Part shown: in pieces, positions 24,711 to 36,486 of the stretch
Layout: the number at the start of each line of letters is the position of its first letter
How positions within the stretch are numbered: position 1 is the first letter of the stretch
From: Magnaporthiopsis rhizophila
Taxonomy: Eukaryota; Ascomycota; Sordariomycetes; Magnaporthales; Magnaporthaceae
DNA length: 64,000 nt
Reading direction: 5' to 3'
Assembly: GCA_003049465.1 (NCBI GenBank)
Contig: PYSS01000032.1
Span: forward strand, 62,001-126,000
Notes under the pieces: model-generated
Seen by the model: only the letters and a program-made list of their open reading frames with translations
Told to the model about the DNA's origin: nothing
Databases searched by the model: none
Translations under genes and position numbers: made by a program

Positions 24711-25996
24711 TCAGGGTACCAGAATGTCCTCCATGCGCAGTCCCCAGTACCAAGCCGCAATGGCCATGGCGCCGGTGCTCATGGTGAAGGCGGTGAGGAA
24801 GTTGACGTCGTTGTTGTCGAGCAGGTCCCAGCCGCTCTCGACTACCCTGCTGGGCTTGTCGTCGCCGAAGCTGCTCCTGCGGTGCCTGTCCTTTGCGTCG
24901 TACTTGTTCTTGCTGGGCGACGAGACGGATGACCTTTCGCTGACCCCGTCGCCTGGCGCGGTGGCCGCAACGGCGTCGCCGGCCTCCCCGCCGAGCAGGG
25001 CGGCCTTGACCTCGGCGCGGGCTTGGGTGTGCTGCTGGCCAGGGGTCACACCCCCCGCGGCGGCGGGCGACGACACCAGCACGCGGACGCCGCCCTCGCC
25101 CTCGACGATCTTGCCGGTGCGGGTGTCGCGCACGGAGCGCTGGAAAAGCGCGCCCAGGACCGAGTCGAGCACACTGCCGAGGGCTCCCCACAGCGCGAGC
25201 GCGACCATGACGGCGGCGCGCTGCTCGGGCCTCCAGGGGGTGGCGGCGCCGCTAGACACGAGACCGCCGTCGTGGTGCTCAGGCTGGCAGAGAGGGGTGA
25301 AGAGGACGGCGGCGACGACGACGACGATGCTGCCCAGCAGGCCGGCGGCCAGGCCGAGGGCCGTGACGCCGCCGTTGGTGCCGCGCGGCACCTTGCGCAG
25401 GGTGGGCGACGTGATGAGGCGCGGGCTCGAGCTGGCGAGGATGCCGAGCTCCGACGAGAAGGTGTCGGCGGCCATGGCGGCGTAGTTGGCGATGATGCCG
25501 ATGGGCAGCAGGTCGCCGGCCCAGGCAAGGCACAGGCTGCCCTGCGGTGCCGGGCTGGTGCTGCCCATCATCAACAGCTCGCGCCGCTTGTGGAGCTGAT
25601 AGGCGTGCGCGAGCGAAAGGACCGAGGCGACGGCCGAGTTTGCTAGCACTGGGTGTTGTCAGCACCTCTAAGAACTGCTAGCTTGGGCACCATCTAGGTA
25701 CCCCCTATGTATCAACGCCACTACGGACCTTGCACGTGTGTCCTGGGCCCCTCGCCGCCCGATGTGCCCTGCGAGGCGACCGTAAGGGAGGCCTTGACAT
25801 CCTTCTTGATCTTTGTCACGCGCGTGCCGGCCAGGAAGAAGACCACGAGTAGGGCAAAGGGCAGGTTCCAGGGGTGGACGGCGTGGGCGACGGCAGACAG
25901 AGCGGCGACGACGATGCCGGCCGGGGTGAGGCTCTTGTGCGAGTACGCCCGGTATACAAGGGCCAGTGTGGCCGGGACCGCGATTATGGGTTTCAT
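24711..25996 (-). CDS. DUF92/TMEM19-family integral membrane protein
   Basis: Two exons, 25996-25729 and 25648-24711, join over an 80 nt intron (restoring THVQVLANSAVASVL) to give 401 residues. The family signature is visible: an N-terminal hydrophobic pair (MKPIIAVPATLALVYRAY, WNLPFALLVVFFLAGTRVTK), then AANYAAM-like IIANYAAMAADTFSSELG, and RKVPRGTNGGVTALGLAAGL followed by further membrane segments. Plant relatives (VTE6) phosphorylate phytyl-phosphate; the fungal role is not known, so no function is assigned. An Ala/Ser/Gly-rich cytosolic insertion (about residues 240-340) precedes a final helix. It converges with OSH3 and is divergent from snf1. Confidence 0.85.
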
Positions 25997-27260
25997 GGCG
26001 AGCGGATCGGGCGAGTTGTTGTTAGTGGATGGTGCTCGGAGCGAGGCATCCGTGAAATCGCACCGGCGAAAGTTGAGATGGCTGGCCTTGGGGGCGGCAG
26101 AGAAATGCTGGAAGCTTGTGATTGACTGAGGTCAGCTGTTGATGACGTTGACAGAAGCCCAGATTGCTGCTGATGGAATTCCCCGCCAGCGAAAGCTGAC
26201 TGGATCAACCTTCCTCATTATGGAAGGCGCCGCAATCGGCTGCGTGCCACCGATCGCCAACACCAACCAGCCCGGCAGGGACCACCTACACTGCATTCAA
26301 ATCACACCCCTAGGTAACAACCTAACAGCGCTCTGGCTCAGCCCAACAGTCAACAGCTGCACATTCTCATCTTGTCTCGACGGCTTTGGCACGGGCACCG
26401 CTAGACTCGGGATTTCAATTCAGAACAAAGTATCAATCGTCGCCTGCGGGGCTCTTCCATTTTCATGTGACAGAGACGGACTGCCCGTCCGGCTTTGGTT
26501 TGCTCGAATGCGTTCATGGTTCGCGCTACAGCATTGGGCCACCCATTGAACGGTTGTCTCTGAAACGGTTGGGGCGCTGGCCAGGCTCACCGCTTACGCT
26601 GAAACTGTGCTGTGCGCGCTGTGCAAACGCTCAACTGGCGGGCGAGTTCGTGTCGGAGCGCCAGCAGGCATTTAAAGGCCCTGGTTCAACGTTGAACCCC
26701 GCGAGCTCCACCCCACACTCATCAATGAGAGACTAGGTGGTAGGCGAGCCCAGCCGGTCCGTCGATACCTTTTCGTATCTCTTATCCTCCTCTTCCCTTG
26801 ATCAAGTTGGTATTGGACCTCATCCGAGTGCAGCTTTTATTTGCGAAGCGAGCCACGGGTGCGTGCCGTCTTTGTGATCACAACTCAGCTGAGCCACTGA
26901 GATTGGGTTGGTGTCGCCCCCACTAGTACCTGGATTGACCACGCGACCGCAACCGCACGAGCACCGATTAAGCCACGGGGTGGAGCTGGGTCACCGAGAC
27001 TGGCCGCTACCTACGCCATCAACGCTCTCAAGGCCCCCAAAGCTTGTGCGTGCCTACCTATTAACGAACACACCTGCTTTTCCCCGCAAAGAACATGCAG
27101 CTGTAAACCCGTTCGACGCACCTCCCTCTTCCGATACAAACGCGCCCAGGAGACGCTGCCCTACCGCTGCCAGGGAAAGACCCAGAAATAACTAACGGCT
27201 CCGGTTGCCTGGGAGTTCACCGTCGCAGATACCGATCAACCTCGGTGGAGAGAGAACACC
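25997..27260. promoter_or_regulatory. divergent intergenic region between DUF92 gene and snf1
   Basis: 1.26 kb presumably carrying both promoters. It contains a perfect 16 bp palindrome, GGTTCAACGTTGAACC, at 26683-26698, about 560 bp before the snf1 ATG. The last 250 bp is a C-rich leader. No supported gene. Confidence 0.5.
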
Positions 27261-29556
27261 ATGCCGCCCACGGCCACCCGCGCCGGCAACGGCGGCGGTG
27301 GGCCCAGTGCCTCGACCAGCGAAAGCAACAGCAGCAAGATCCGAGTCGACCAGCGTATCAGCGCCTACGATGTTAGTAGGACCCTAGGCGAGGGCTCGTT
27401 CGGCAAGGTCAAGCTGGCCGTCCACAAGGGCACCAAGCAGAAGGTGGCGCTCAAGATCATCTCGCGCAAGCGCCTCGCCAGCACCGATATGGCCGGTCGT
27501 GTCGAGCGCGAAATCGAGTACCTGCAGCTGCTGCGACACCCCCACATCATCAAGCTGTACACCGTCATCAAGACGGACAGCGAGATCATCATGGTGCTCG
27601 AGTACGCCGGCGGCGAGCTCTTTGACCACATCGTCCAGCACGGCCGCCTCAGCGAGAAGCAGGCCCGGCGCTTCTTCCAGCAGATGCTCTGCGCCGTCGA
27701 GTACTGCCACCGCCACAAGATCGTCCACCGCGACCTCAAGCCCGAAAACCTGCTGCTCGACGAGAACCTCAACGTCAAGATTGCCGACTTTGGCCTGAGC
27801 AACATCATGACGGACGGCAACTTCCTCAAGACCAGCTGCGGCAGCCCCAACTACGCCGCCCCCGAGGTCATCAGCGGCAAGCTGTACGCCGGATCCGAGG
27901 TGGATGTGTGGAGCTGCGGCGTCATCCTGTACGTCCTGCTGGTTGGCCGGCTGCCCTTCGACGACGACCACATCCCCAGCCTGTTCGCCAAGATCGCCCG
28001 CGGCACCTACGTCGTCCCCTCGTGGATGAGCGAGGGCGCGGCCGGGCTGATCAAGAAGATGCTTGTCGTGAATCCCGTCACCAGAGCCACCGTCGCCGAG
28101 ATCCGCCAAGACCCATGGTTCCTGACGGACCTCCCCGACTACCTCCAGCCGCCGGCCGAACCATTCGTCAACACGGGCATTGACCCGGAGAAGGCCATCA
28201 GGCCGAGCGATATCGCCCCCAACGCCCCGCCCAAGGTGCAGGAGAAGCTCCACGCCGAAGTGACGGACAAGATCTCCAAGACGATGGGCTACGGCAAGCA
28301 GGACGTCTTGGACGCTCTGGAAGCGGAGGAACCTTCTGCCATTAAGGATGCGTACATGATCGTTCGCGAGAACAAGCTCATGCAGGGCAACCCGGACCTG
28401 GCCACCGAGGACAACCCGTTCCTGTCGGCGTCGCCGCCGCCCGAGGACAACGGTCTTGGCAGCCTGGCCACCATGATGGAGTCCTCGGGCCTGGGAGGTG
28501 GCGGCGGCGACCCCAGCGCCAGCCCGCTGGCCAGCATGTCTTCGGCACGGTCCGTCACATCCAGCAATGCCAGCGCGGTGCTGGCGGCGCAGCAGCGCCC
28601 GTACACGAGCAAGATCGGCATCCTCCCGAGCAGCCTGCCGGCCTACCACACTGCGTATATGGAGAACGAGAAGGCGGGCAAGAACGCAGACGAGGTCAAC
28701 CCGACGGCAAATCTGCCCAACGAACCCCCCGCGCCGGCCAGGACGCCGGCCGAACATGAGGAGACGTCACGAAGGCTCAGGCCACATTCACGAACACCCC
28801 TAGCCGTCACGGACCAGACGGGCCGGCCACAGGGCATGACGCCGTCAAACCCCCCCAAGAGGGTGAAGCAGGTCCGCTGGCAGTTTGGCATCCGATCGCG
28901 TAATGCGCCTTTCGAGGCCCTGTTGTGCATCTACAAGGCGCTCAGGAAGCTCGGTTGTGGTTGGCATGTGGACAGGGACTACTCCAAAGTCCACCATGAA
29001 GAGTAAGATGACTGGCCCTGCCGCATGCTGTCTGCTGACTTGGGGTGCTGACCATGTCATTCTTATGCAGTGAGGAGAGGCGTCGGAGCTGGAATCGCAG
29101 GGGAAGAAACGGACAGTCGGGAGAACAGGAAGCGAAAGGTGATGCGGGAACATCATACGTGCTGCCAGCCGATCCCTGGCATATTGAGGCACGATGGGAG
29201 ACGGGCAGTAAGTCGCCACTTGTTGAGAACCCCCTGTTTCCTGAAAGCCGCCGCTAACGAGAAGCGCAGAGCTGCGGCGGCATTCGACCGCTACCGACTC
29301 CAAAATGGCGACGTCGTTCAGCGGTGACAAGCTGCAGGTGAAACGACGCAATGGCAAGGAGGAATACCAAGTCGTGGCCATGCGGCTGTCCATCCAGATA
29401 TACGAGATGGAGAGCGGCGTGTACTTGGTCGACTTCAAGTGCGCGGGCTACGAGCTGCAAGACGGCAAGCTCTTGGAGGAGAAGGACGTCACAAGTCCGT
29501 TCCCGTTTCTCGACCTGGCCGCCCGCCTGATCATGCAGCTTGCCGATGCGGACTAG
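27261..29556 (+). CDS. snf1: SNF1/AMPK catalytic subunit (carbon catabolite derepressing kinase)
   Basis: Ser/Thr kinase that signals low glucose and energy stress; in pathogenic fungi it is needed for cell-wall-degrading enzyme expression (family knowledge). Exons 27261-29002, 29071-29207 and 29270-29556 join in frame to 721 residues. The kinase domain spans about 36-287: glycine loop GEGSFGKV (43-50), Lys65, HRDLKPEN (Asp158), DFG (Asp176) and the activation-loop Thr191 in FLKTSCGSPNYAAPE, the site of the upstream kinases. An autoinhibitory UBA-like segment follows (ISKTMGYGKQDVLDALEAEE). The C-terminal region has the AMPK alpha regulatory pattern (KQVRWQFGIRSRN ... YVLPADPWHIEARWE ... RLSIQIYEMESGVYLVDFKC ... 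FPFLDLAARLIMQLA), which binds the beta and gamma partners. The ATG at 27261 has a good CACC context. Confidence 0.96.
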
Positions 29557-30861
29557 GGCTTCGTCTTCCATCATCCGTGGCGTCGGGCGGCATCTTTCCC
29601 ATGGAACTTTTCCGGCATGATTCCCTGATTATCTTTTTCCTCTGGATTCTCGCCTTCCTTTGGTTTGTCTTTTTTTTTATTTCCTTCTCCTCGGATTTGT
29701 CGACAATTTGCTCAGCGCCCCTAGAACTGCGATACGATGTTACTTCTCCCCTTGTCATCTTTTTTTTTTTTTTTTTTTTTTTTCTCCCGGTCAAGCCATG
29801 AGCGCTCGCTCGCTCGGGTTCCCAGGCTATCATCCCCTCCCCAACGAAATCCTAAAGACAAGATGTCAAAGTCAAATAAAGGCCGGAAAGGATTCTAATG
29901 GGAAAAATTGAAGAAGAAACAAAAAAAAAAAAAAAAATACGCGCGCTGTTTGAGTGGCGCCATGTAACAATTAACACAGGCTGGAATGCTTTGCAAGGAT
30001 GGGAATGGGACATTACATGACACGGACGGCGTGGATGGGATCGGAGATGGCTTGGTTGGTGCTAGGCGTTTCTTGGCGAAAGAGGTACTGCACTCTCTTG
30101 ACGAGACTGAGCGGCTCTGCTCTTTTATGGTTCTCATTTCATCTATAGGCACGCTCAAATAGCCCGTTGCGTGCGTGCCGGTTGGAACCAGCCTTTTGTT
30201 GCTCTTTCTCGGCTCTCGTCGTCATGTTGTGTCGGCTGGTTTTTGAATGATGGCTGGCTGCACGCTCAGATGTTGTTGACCTCCCTGGAGAAAGATGGAA
30301 AGATCCAATATATACTCGGCGGGGACTCAATGCCGGCGTCGGCCAAATGCGTGCACCTACCTGGTAGTGTACCGTAGCAGTGTCACATTGGCTAAGTTGC
30401 CGCCCTCGGCATGGTTTTGATGGGATATTGATGTCAATTCCGCCCCTGATGCACTGCAAAAGGGGAGGTACAATACGATTGGCGCTGTTACCGTTTTGCG
30501 CCCCCGAAAGTAAAGTGAGGGGGAAAACGGCTCCTTGTCCCAATGGCCGCTAAAACTCTATCAAAAGGCAGTCGGTTGTCCGTGCATTACCGTTGGAATT
30601 CATCCATACAATAAATTAATCCAAACACCAACCAATCCCCAGTCCCGGCATATATAGGCGCTGCTACTTGGACATGCATGGCACGGCACGGCCGGCGGGT
30701 AGATGACGTCTCGGCTTGCGCGGGCGGGTTCGGCTATCTCGCACTGGCTACTCTGAGCTTGTTTTCCGGTCTATTTATTCTAGCATTTTTTATTCCAGCT
30801 CTGTGTCTGGTATCCCAGCCTCGGACCCGGGAATCCTAGGACATCCTTGGTTTTTACAAAC
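29557..30861. other. intergenic region between snf1 and the PNGase gene
   Basis: 1.3 kb containing the snf1 3' UTR, a 24 nt T tract (29760-29783), a 17 nt A tract (29921-29937) and the promoter of the next gene. No supported gene. Confidence 0.5.
29760..29783. repeat. poly-T tract
   Basis: Run of 24 T about 200 bp after the snf1 stop codon, followed at 29921-29937 by 17 A. Simple homopolymers of the kind frequent in this window's intergenic DNA. Confidence 0.9.
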
Positions 30862-33307
30862 ATGGAGTCGCCTTCGGAGATGCCGTCGTCCGAAGCTATC
30901 GTCGACAACCCCAAACGGCCGCCCACGGCGATGCCTGCCGCAACCAACGGCTCCCAGACCGACACGCACCAACCCTGCCCGCACCGCCGCCGCCGCCCGC
31001 TGGTTCCCCTCCTGATGATCCTAGCAGCCATCGGCCTTTTCGCGCTGCCACTCCCAGCCGTCGGTGATGGCCTTTTCGAGGGCTGGGCGGCGGCGGCGTT
31101 GTCGTCGTCGCCGGACAATGTTGGGCAAAGGGGCGGCGGCGTCTTTGGCCGGCAGTTCAACCCATTCCCACTCCCGGCTCCGCCGGCGCGTCGCCGCAGC
31201 GTCGTCGAGTGCCTGCAGGTCCAGCAGCCCGTCCTGATGCCCAAGGTCGACAGCGGTGACGGCGGTGACGGCGGCGGTAACGGCTGCAGCGTGGTGCTGA
31301 TGGACCATGTATTTGGACTTAGCTACGGCAAGCCCTTTGTTGGTATGATACGATATGCCTTGCTGTTCGTATAGATTTGTTGTGTTTAGACGATAATAAC
31401 GTTTTTCCTTGTCTTGTGTCGTCCTAGGCAACTACTCACCGCCGGCTTGCGATTTCAACAGAGTCGCCATGAACTTCACGTGAGATATACCCTCGTCTTG
31501 GCTCCCCCCGGAGACAGGTCTTGAAAATCCAGCGATCTAAACAGACATCCATCACCCAGCGTCGTGTCGCATGGTAGGCAGTTCGACAGGCTGGCCATCA
31601 TGTACCTCAACGACACCGAGGTCTGGCGCACGTCGACGGCCGAGCCTGTGGCTCCGCCGGGGATCCGGTGGGAGCACCACAAGGACATGACGCCGTACCT
31701 CTCCTTCTGGAAGACGCCCCAGACCGTCATATTCGACCTCGGGAACCTGATAGACGGCACGTACAACGGCACCTTCAACGCCACCCTGACAGCCACCTTC
31801 TTCAGGAGCGACGCGAGGACGGCGGCGGCGCCGCCCGCGGACCTCATCATCCCCATCACGGGCCGCAACGGCAGCCAGGCCGTCAACCCGGTCAGCGCCT
31901 TCGTCGTGCCGGACCAGGACGCCCGGGTCACGGTCGAGGCCTTCCCGCGCAACGCCAACCGCGCCGTGCTGTCCGTATCGGCCTGTGGCCAGGCGGCCGA
32001 GGAGTTTTGGTGGAGCAACTTCCTCCAGAGCGACGTCGCGTCCTTCAACGACTCGGCCGCCGGCATGGCCTACGGGTACAGCCCCTTCCGCGAGGTCCAG
32101 GCCCTGATCGACGGGAAGCTCGCGGGCGTCACCTGGCCGTTCCCCGTCATTTTCACCGGCGGCGTCGTGCCCAGCTTCCACCGGCCCGTCGTGGGCCTGC
32201 AGGCTTTCGACATGCGCGAGCACGAGATCGACATCACGCCGTGGCTTCCCCTGCTCTGCGACGGGAATTCTCACACTATTTCGTTTCTCGTCTCGGGCTT
32301 GCAAGACGAAAGAGGGACCCGGGTAAACCTGACGGAGAAGGTGAACGCGAACGTAAGTCCGGTGTATATCCTTGGGCAAAGTCTACAGTATGTCACGGAG
32401 GTCAGGTGACTGACTTCGTCCAAACCATGTCGAACACAAGTGGCCAATCACGGGAAAGATATTCGTGTGGCTTGACGAGCCGGGCTCCGTGACGACAGGC
32501 ACCGCCCCTGTCGTCCTGGGGCTGGATCCCACCATCACCATCTCGCACCGCCTGTTCAAGGATCCCCGGGGCGTGAACCGGAGCCTCACGTACTCGGTAG
32601 ACGTTCGGCGCGAGTTCACGGTGACATCGACGGTGGTGACCAAGCAGGGGGGCAGCAGAACAAGCACCTGGCGGCAACGCCTCTCCTTTGTCACGCAGAG
32701 CAACGTGACGGCGTACGGCCAGACCCAAGTCGTCGACTTCAACATCACGGGCTCGGAGACGGCCATGTCCGACAAGACGTCCGTATACGGTCACGACTAC
32801 CATTACCCGCTCGCCGTCACCACGCAGACGGCGACGGACGCCGCCGGCGCCCTGTCGCTCAGCGCCGACCTCGACCAGGGCCTCGTGCTGCAGACGTCGG
32901 GGGCCGCGACGTACCCGGACGGGCTCGAGGCGTTCAGCACGGCGCGCCACGGCGTCTACGCGGCCAGCCTGCTGGCCACGTCGCGTCGCGGGGTCGCCAC
33001 GTTCCGCCAGTCGGCCGACAAGCGGTCCACGGCGGGCTCGGGCCGCATCACGCAGGAGTTTGCGTTTGGCGGCGGGTTTCAGCGGTACCCGGACTTTTCC
33101 GGGTCGCCCGACGTGATGCTGTACTTTCGGAACATCAGCACCGACGGCAACGACGTCGTCCGTGACAGGGAAACGGTTTCGGACTCGGCGCTGCTGGGAG
33201 GTGGTGATGCGTTGTTGTTGCGGCGGCGGGAGCTCGTGTGCGGGGGGTGTCCGACGATGATGAAAAGGATGGGCAGCCGAGACCCGCGGGCGAGCAAGTT
33301 ATCATGA
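30862..33307 (+). CDS. PNGase A-type peptide-N4-(N-acetyl-beta-glucosaminyl)asparagine amidase
   Basis: Predicted amidase that removes N-glycans from glycoproteins, PNGase A family. Exons 30862-31342, 31428-31479, 31560-32352 and 32441-33307 join in frame to 730 residues. A cytosolic Pro-rich N-terminus of about 45 residues ends in HRRRR, followed by one hydrophobic segment (about 46-64, LVPLLMILAAIGLFALPL). This indicates a type II signal anchor or uncleaved signal, so the rest is lumenal or extracellular. Family patterns include the VVLMDHVFGLSYGKPFVGNY start, FDRLAIMYLNDTEVWRTSTA, the WEHHKDMTPYLSFWKTPQ region and EHEIDITPWLPLL. N-glycosylation sequons are frequent (NGT, NAT, NGS, NDS, NLT), as expected in the secretory route. 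Fungal roles are poorly studied. Confidence 0.88.
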
Positions 33308-34083
33308 GGCCGCCGTCGCCGGCTGGTAGGGACGGTGAGCCTGGTGATGCTGCCGCCCTGTCCGGGAACGGGGCTCAAAATTGGGTAGCGGGCGAATTTG
33401 CCGTGGCAAGGCTTGGGCCTTTCGTCCATAGGGGAGGCCTGGAATAGAAGTTTGACAGTCCCTCTTTTACTAGCTGTTGGTTTCAGCAGCTCATTGTTTT
33501 GTAGCCTTACAAGTAATGTCACAACCATCGCTTTTACTCCCGTTACCGTATTGTTTGCACCTAATCATGGACGCCCCAAACCGCCCGCCCTGCCCGGCCT
33601 CAACTTATACCCATGCGCAGCAACCAGCCCATCATATCGCCATTTTTGTACCTGCACCACCGCGCCATGAGCTTGTGTATAATAATGATACGATGCACCA
33701 CCATGGGCGCGCCTCCCTCGTCCAGCGTCACCACGTCGGGCCGCCACTCTCGGCCACGGTGTCGGCGTCGCTATGGAGCTGGGCTCAGTGCGCACCCGCT
33801 TGCTATTTATTAATATGCCCCGACCGTGGCCGGATTGTCAACAGCTCACAGCAGCAAAACCCGGGTGATTTGAACGGGTGAAAAGAAAACTATCGTGTAA
33901 AAGAATGCCACAACCTTCTTCCACGGGTGAGGGCCAAGAAAACCACAAGCTTTGCTGGTTCGAATCCGCCCGTTGACGGCGATTTTAGAGCTAAACCCCT
34001 CAACATTTTCGTAACGAGGTTTGTCCCAAGAAGGCCGGCCGATTGAGCTTTTTGCCCCTTTTTTTGGCCATTTTTTTTTTGGG

Positions 34084-34123
34084 CACACGTCGGGGGACCG
34101 CACGTTTCTGTAGGGGGACCGCA
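34084..34123 (+). repeat. left terminal inverted repeat
   Basis: 40 bp, beginning CACACGTCGGGGGACCGCAC. Differs from the right end at two positions (5 and 30 of the repeat). Confidence 0.85.
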
Positions 34124-34489
34124 GAAAGTGGGGCCAATGACCCACTACAGTGCCTATTTCTAAAAAATTCTACGGTCTCGGGTACCCCCCCCCCCCCCTT
34201 TTTTAATGTCGGTCGGCTTTTTTGGGCCCAATTGATTCAATTGCACCCAATTTATTTTTTTGCCCTGCATTACCCATAATATCAAACGGCCGGTATCATC
34301 ATAAATTTCTCGGCTTTGCACGCCTTATTTAACAAAGCGGAAAAGGCGCTCAAAGCCCAGGCGCACGCTTTGGGCTTTAATTTAGCCATTAAAAAGCGAT
34401 TCCCCCGAGGCGCTGAATTTACCGCTAAATTGATTGAAGTACCAGCTTAAGTTATGGGTGCACTGTGTAGGCCCCATGGACCCGCTGTT

Positions 34490-34529
34490 TGCGGTCCCCT
34501 TACAGAAACGTGCGGTCCCCCGACTTGTG
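34490..34529 (-). repeat. right terminal inverted repeat
   Basis: 40 bp; its reverse complement begins CACAAGTCGGGGGACCGCAC and matches the left end at 38 of 40 positions. Confidence 0.85.
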
Positions 34530-34702
34530 GCCTTTATTTTTTTTTATCAAAGAAAAAAATTCAAGCACGGATGGCTTCGTAAGTCGGTATTTGAGAAATG
34601 ACACTTGATATCCAGCCCAAAATGGTACAAGAGATATGGAGCACGACGCGCAAGAGAATACAGACGCCGATATGAAATGGCAAGACAGCAACACGACATA
34701 AT

Positions 34703-36486
34703 TCACAGGCCGGAGTTGACTTGACCACCCATATACGCACCGAAAGCTTTCTATTTCGCAATGTGTATGTCTTGGTCAGCAACTCGAACGGCCGAGAAGA
34801 TGGGGCAGGCAGCAGACATACCGCGTTCCTCGTTTGGAGGAAAACAGTCCCCGGGCCGGTGAATTTACACACGAGACCCTCACCAGAGGCATAACCCGAC
34901 ACGATACCGCCGGAAGCGACACGTTCGAGGATGTACTTGGTATCCCACGCGACCAGGTGACCGTTGTCGACAACGTACTTCTCGCCGTCCGCAAGCTGCA
35001 TGCGCCACAACCAATCAAAGTCAGCAGACAGATAAACGAATGTTGGGAGCGAGGGGGTGAAGCACATACATCCTTGCGAATGATGGCGCCAAAGCTCGTG
35101 AGCCAGAGCAGGCCGGTGCCGCTGATCTTGTAGACCCAGAGGCCCTCCCCACTGAACATGGCCTTGCCGAGACTCTGCCTCTTGTACTCCTTGATGACAC
35201 CCTGGGTCGAGGCCAGGTACCCGTCGTGGCCCACAGACCAGGACTCCTTGCCCGTCAGTCGGAGGCTGGTGACGTCACCCAGCATCGCCGGGGCCAGCAG
35301 TAACTCCCCAGGGCCCGTGAAGGTCGAGTCGCCCATCTCGCCGCCGGCAACGAGCTTCTTGACGCTGAACTTTAGTTTACCCCTGAGAGTGATGGTGTGC
35401 GACATGGCGATCATGGTCCCTGGAGGTGTGGTCAGCTGACGATGGCATCCCAGAAAGTATGGAGGGCGCAAGGGCCCCGAGCCCCGCATCAACTCTCACC
35501 TGGCTTGGCGGAAATGGGACAGCCCATAGCCAGCTGTATGGTCAGGATGGTGTTGGAGTCACGGTGGCTGATGCGATAGCTCCCGCCGTTGAAGGTGCCC
35601 ACATCGTCGACAGTGGCCGAAGCTCCGACGAAGTGGCTAGCCGCCGGTGCGCTGCCCTGCAGGCTTGACGGGCCACTCGCGTCGAGCGGCGACTCGGGCG
35701 CAACCGCAACGCCGGTGGCCCCTTTCTCGGGTGGGTATTCCTCAGCGGCCGCCGCGTCCGCCGAGTCGCCGGCGGCGGGCCCGGCGTACATCGGCGGTGG
35801 CGCAAACTGCTGGGACGAGGCGACCGAGGGCGTGCGCCCGTGCAGGGCTACAGCGGCATGTTGTTGGGTCTGCTGGCGGTGCTGAGGCTGCTGATGCGGC
35901 TGCGGCGACTGTGTCTGTTGCGCAGGAGGCGGCGGATACGAGATTGGGGTGTGAGTCTGCGGCGGCGGCGTTGGGGAGGCCGCGGCGAGCTGCTGTTGTG
36001 GCTGTGACTGTGGCTGGGCGCCCGGAGGAGGAGGATAGTGTCTCTGGGGCGGAGATTGTGCGCCCGGAGGCGAGGGATAGTACTGCTGCTGCGGCTGCGG
36101 CGACTGCTGCTGGCCTGGCGGCGGCGGGTAGTTTCTCTGAGAGGCCGGCTGGCCTTGCGACGGCGGTGCCGGATAGGAAAACTTGGTCTGGGTGGCCGGG
36201 GGCGAGACCGGGGGCGAGGCCGGGGGAGGAGGGTAGTAGTGCGGGGTCTTCGGCGCCGGAGCTATGAGAGGGGCTGGGTTAGCAGCTGCACACACATGAC
36301 CCCAGCCACGGGGGCAGTGGCGGGAGAAGTCGCGACCCGAGGCCGGCGGGAGATTGAGTTTATGGCGTACATCCCGAGGCTCCAGGCGGGGCTAGAAAGC
36401 TGCTTGTTAGTAAGGTTCCAGGCGGTCGAGGCCGCGATGCTCGGGCGATCTCTCGCGAACTTACGAGGATAGTACTGTGCAGACAT
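34703..36486 (-). CDS. AIM24/DUF124-family protein with Pro/Gln-rich N-terminus
   Basis: Five exons, 36486-36465 (22 nt), 36261-35500, 35419-35070, 34995-34822 and 34750-34703, join in frame to 451 residues ending KAFGAYMGGQVNSGL. The N-terminal half is low-complexity YPPPP and Gln-rich repeats (about residues 8-150). The C-terminal 230 residues form the AIM24/tubby-like beta fold: YRISHRDSNTILTIQLA, MIAMSHTITLRGKLK, GELLLAPAMLGDV, IIRKDLADGEKYVVDNGHLV, GLVCKFTGPGTVFLQTRN. Yeast Aim24 is mitochondrial, but this protein has no presequence and instead resembles the cytosolic Pro-rich AIM24-domain proteins of filamentous fungi, so its location and role are unknown. The first intron is 203 nt, with a GTAAGT donor and TACTAAC/GCTAAC sites inside. 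Confidence 0.85.

Larger units (their letters stand above)
34084..34529. mobile_element. short non-autonomous DNA transposon (MITE-like) with 40 bp terminal inverted repeats
   Basis: The ends 34084-34123 and 34490-34529 are inverted copies matching at 38 of 40 positions. Each end contains GGGGACCGCA twice, giving a sub-terminal direct repeat. The interior is AT-rich, with a 14 nt C run near 34185. It contains an open stretch of about 57 codons (34280-34450, plus strand) whose pattern (ALHALFNKAEKALKAQAHAL, then GFNLAIKK) vaguely recalls the N-terminal zinc-binding part of Mutator-like transposases; that likeness is weak. I could not find a target-site duplication, so the exact ends and superfamily are open. 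It carries no complete transposase and must depend on a helper. Confidence 0.75.
33308..34702. other. convergent intergenic region with a transposon remnant
   Basis: 1.4 kb between the converging PNGase and AIM24-family genes. It has the lowest GC content of the gene-dense half, with T-rich blocks around 34060-34080 and 34540. It holds the TIR element described separately. Confidence 0.6.

Noticed and set aside
27384..28757. 457-codon open frame antisense to snf1
   Set aside because: Same effect: strong GC3 bias of the kinase gene removes stop codons on the other strand. No domain is visible.
33957..33968. GGTTCGAATCC, a perfect pol III B box
   Set aside because: No A box, no cloverleaf and poor T-stem pairing; probably chance.
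36301..36391. Possible cassette exon in the first intron of the AIM24-family gene
   Set aside because: A branch point and acceptor are present, but including it brings a stop codon in frame and leaves a final intron of only 39 nt.
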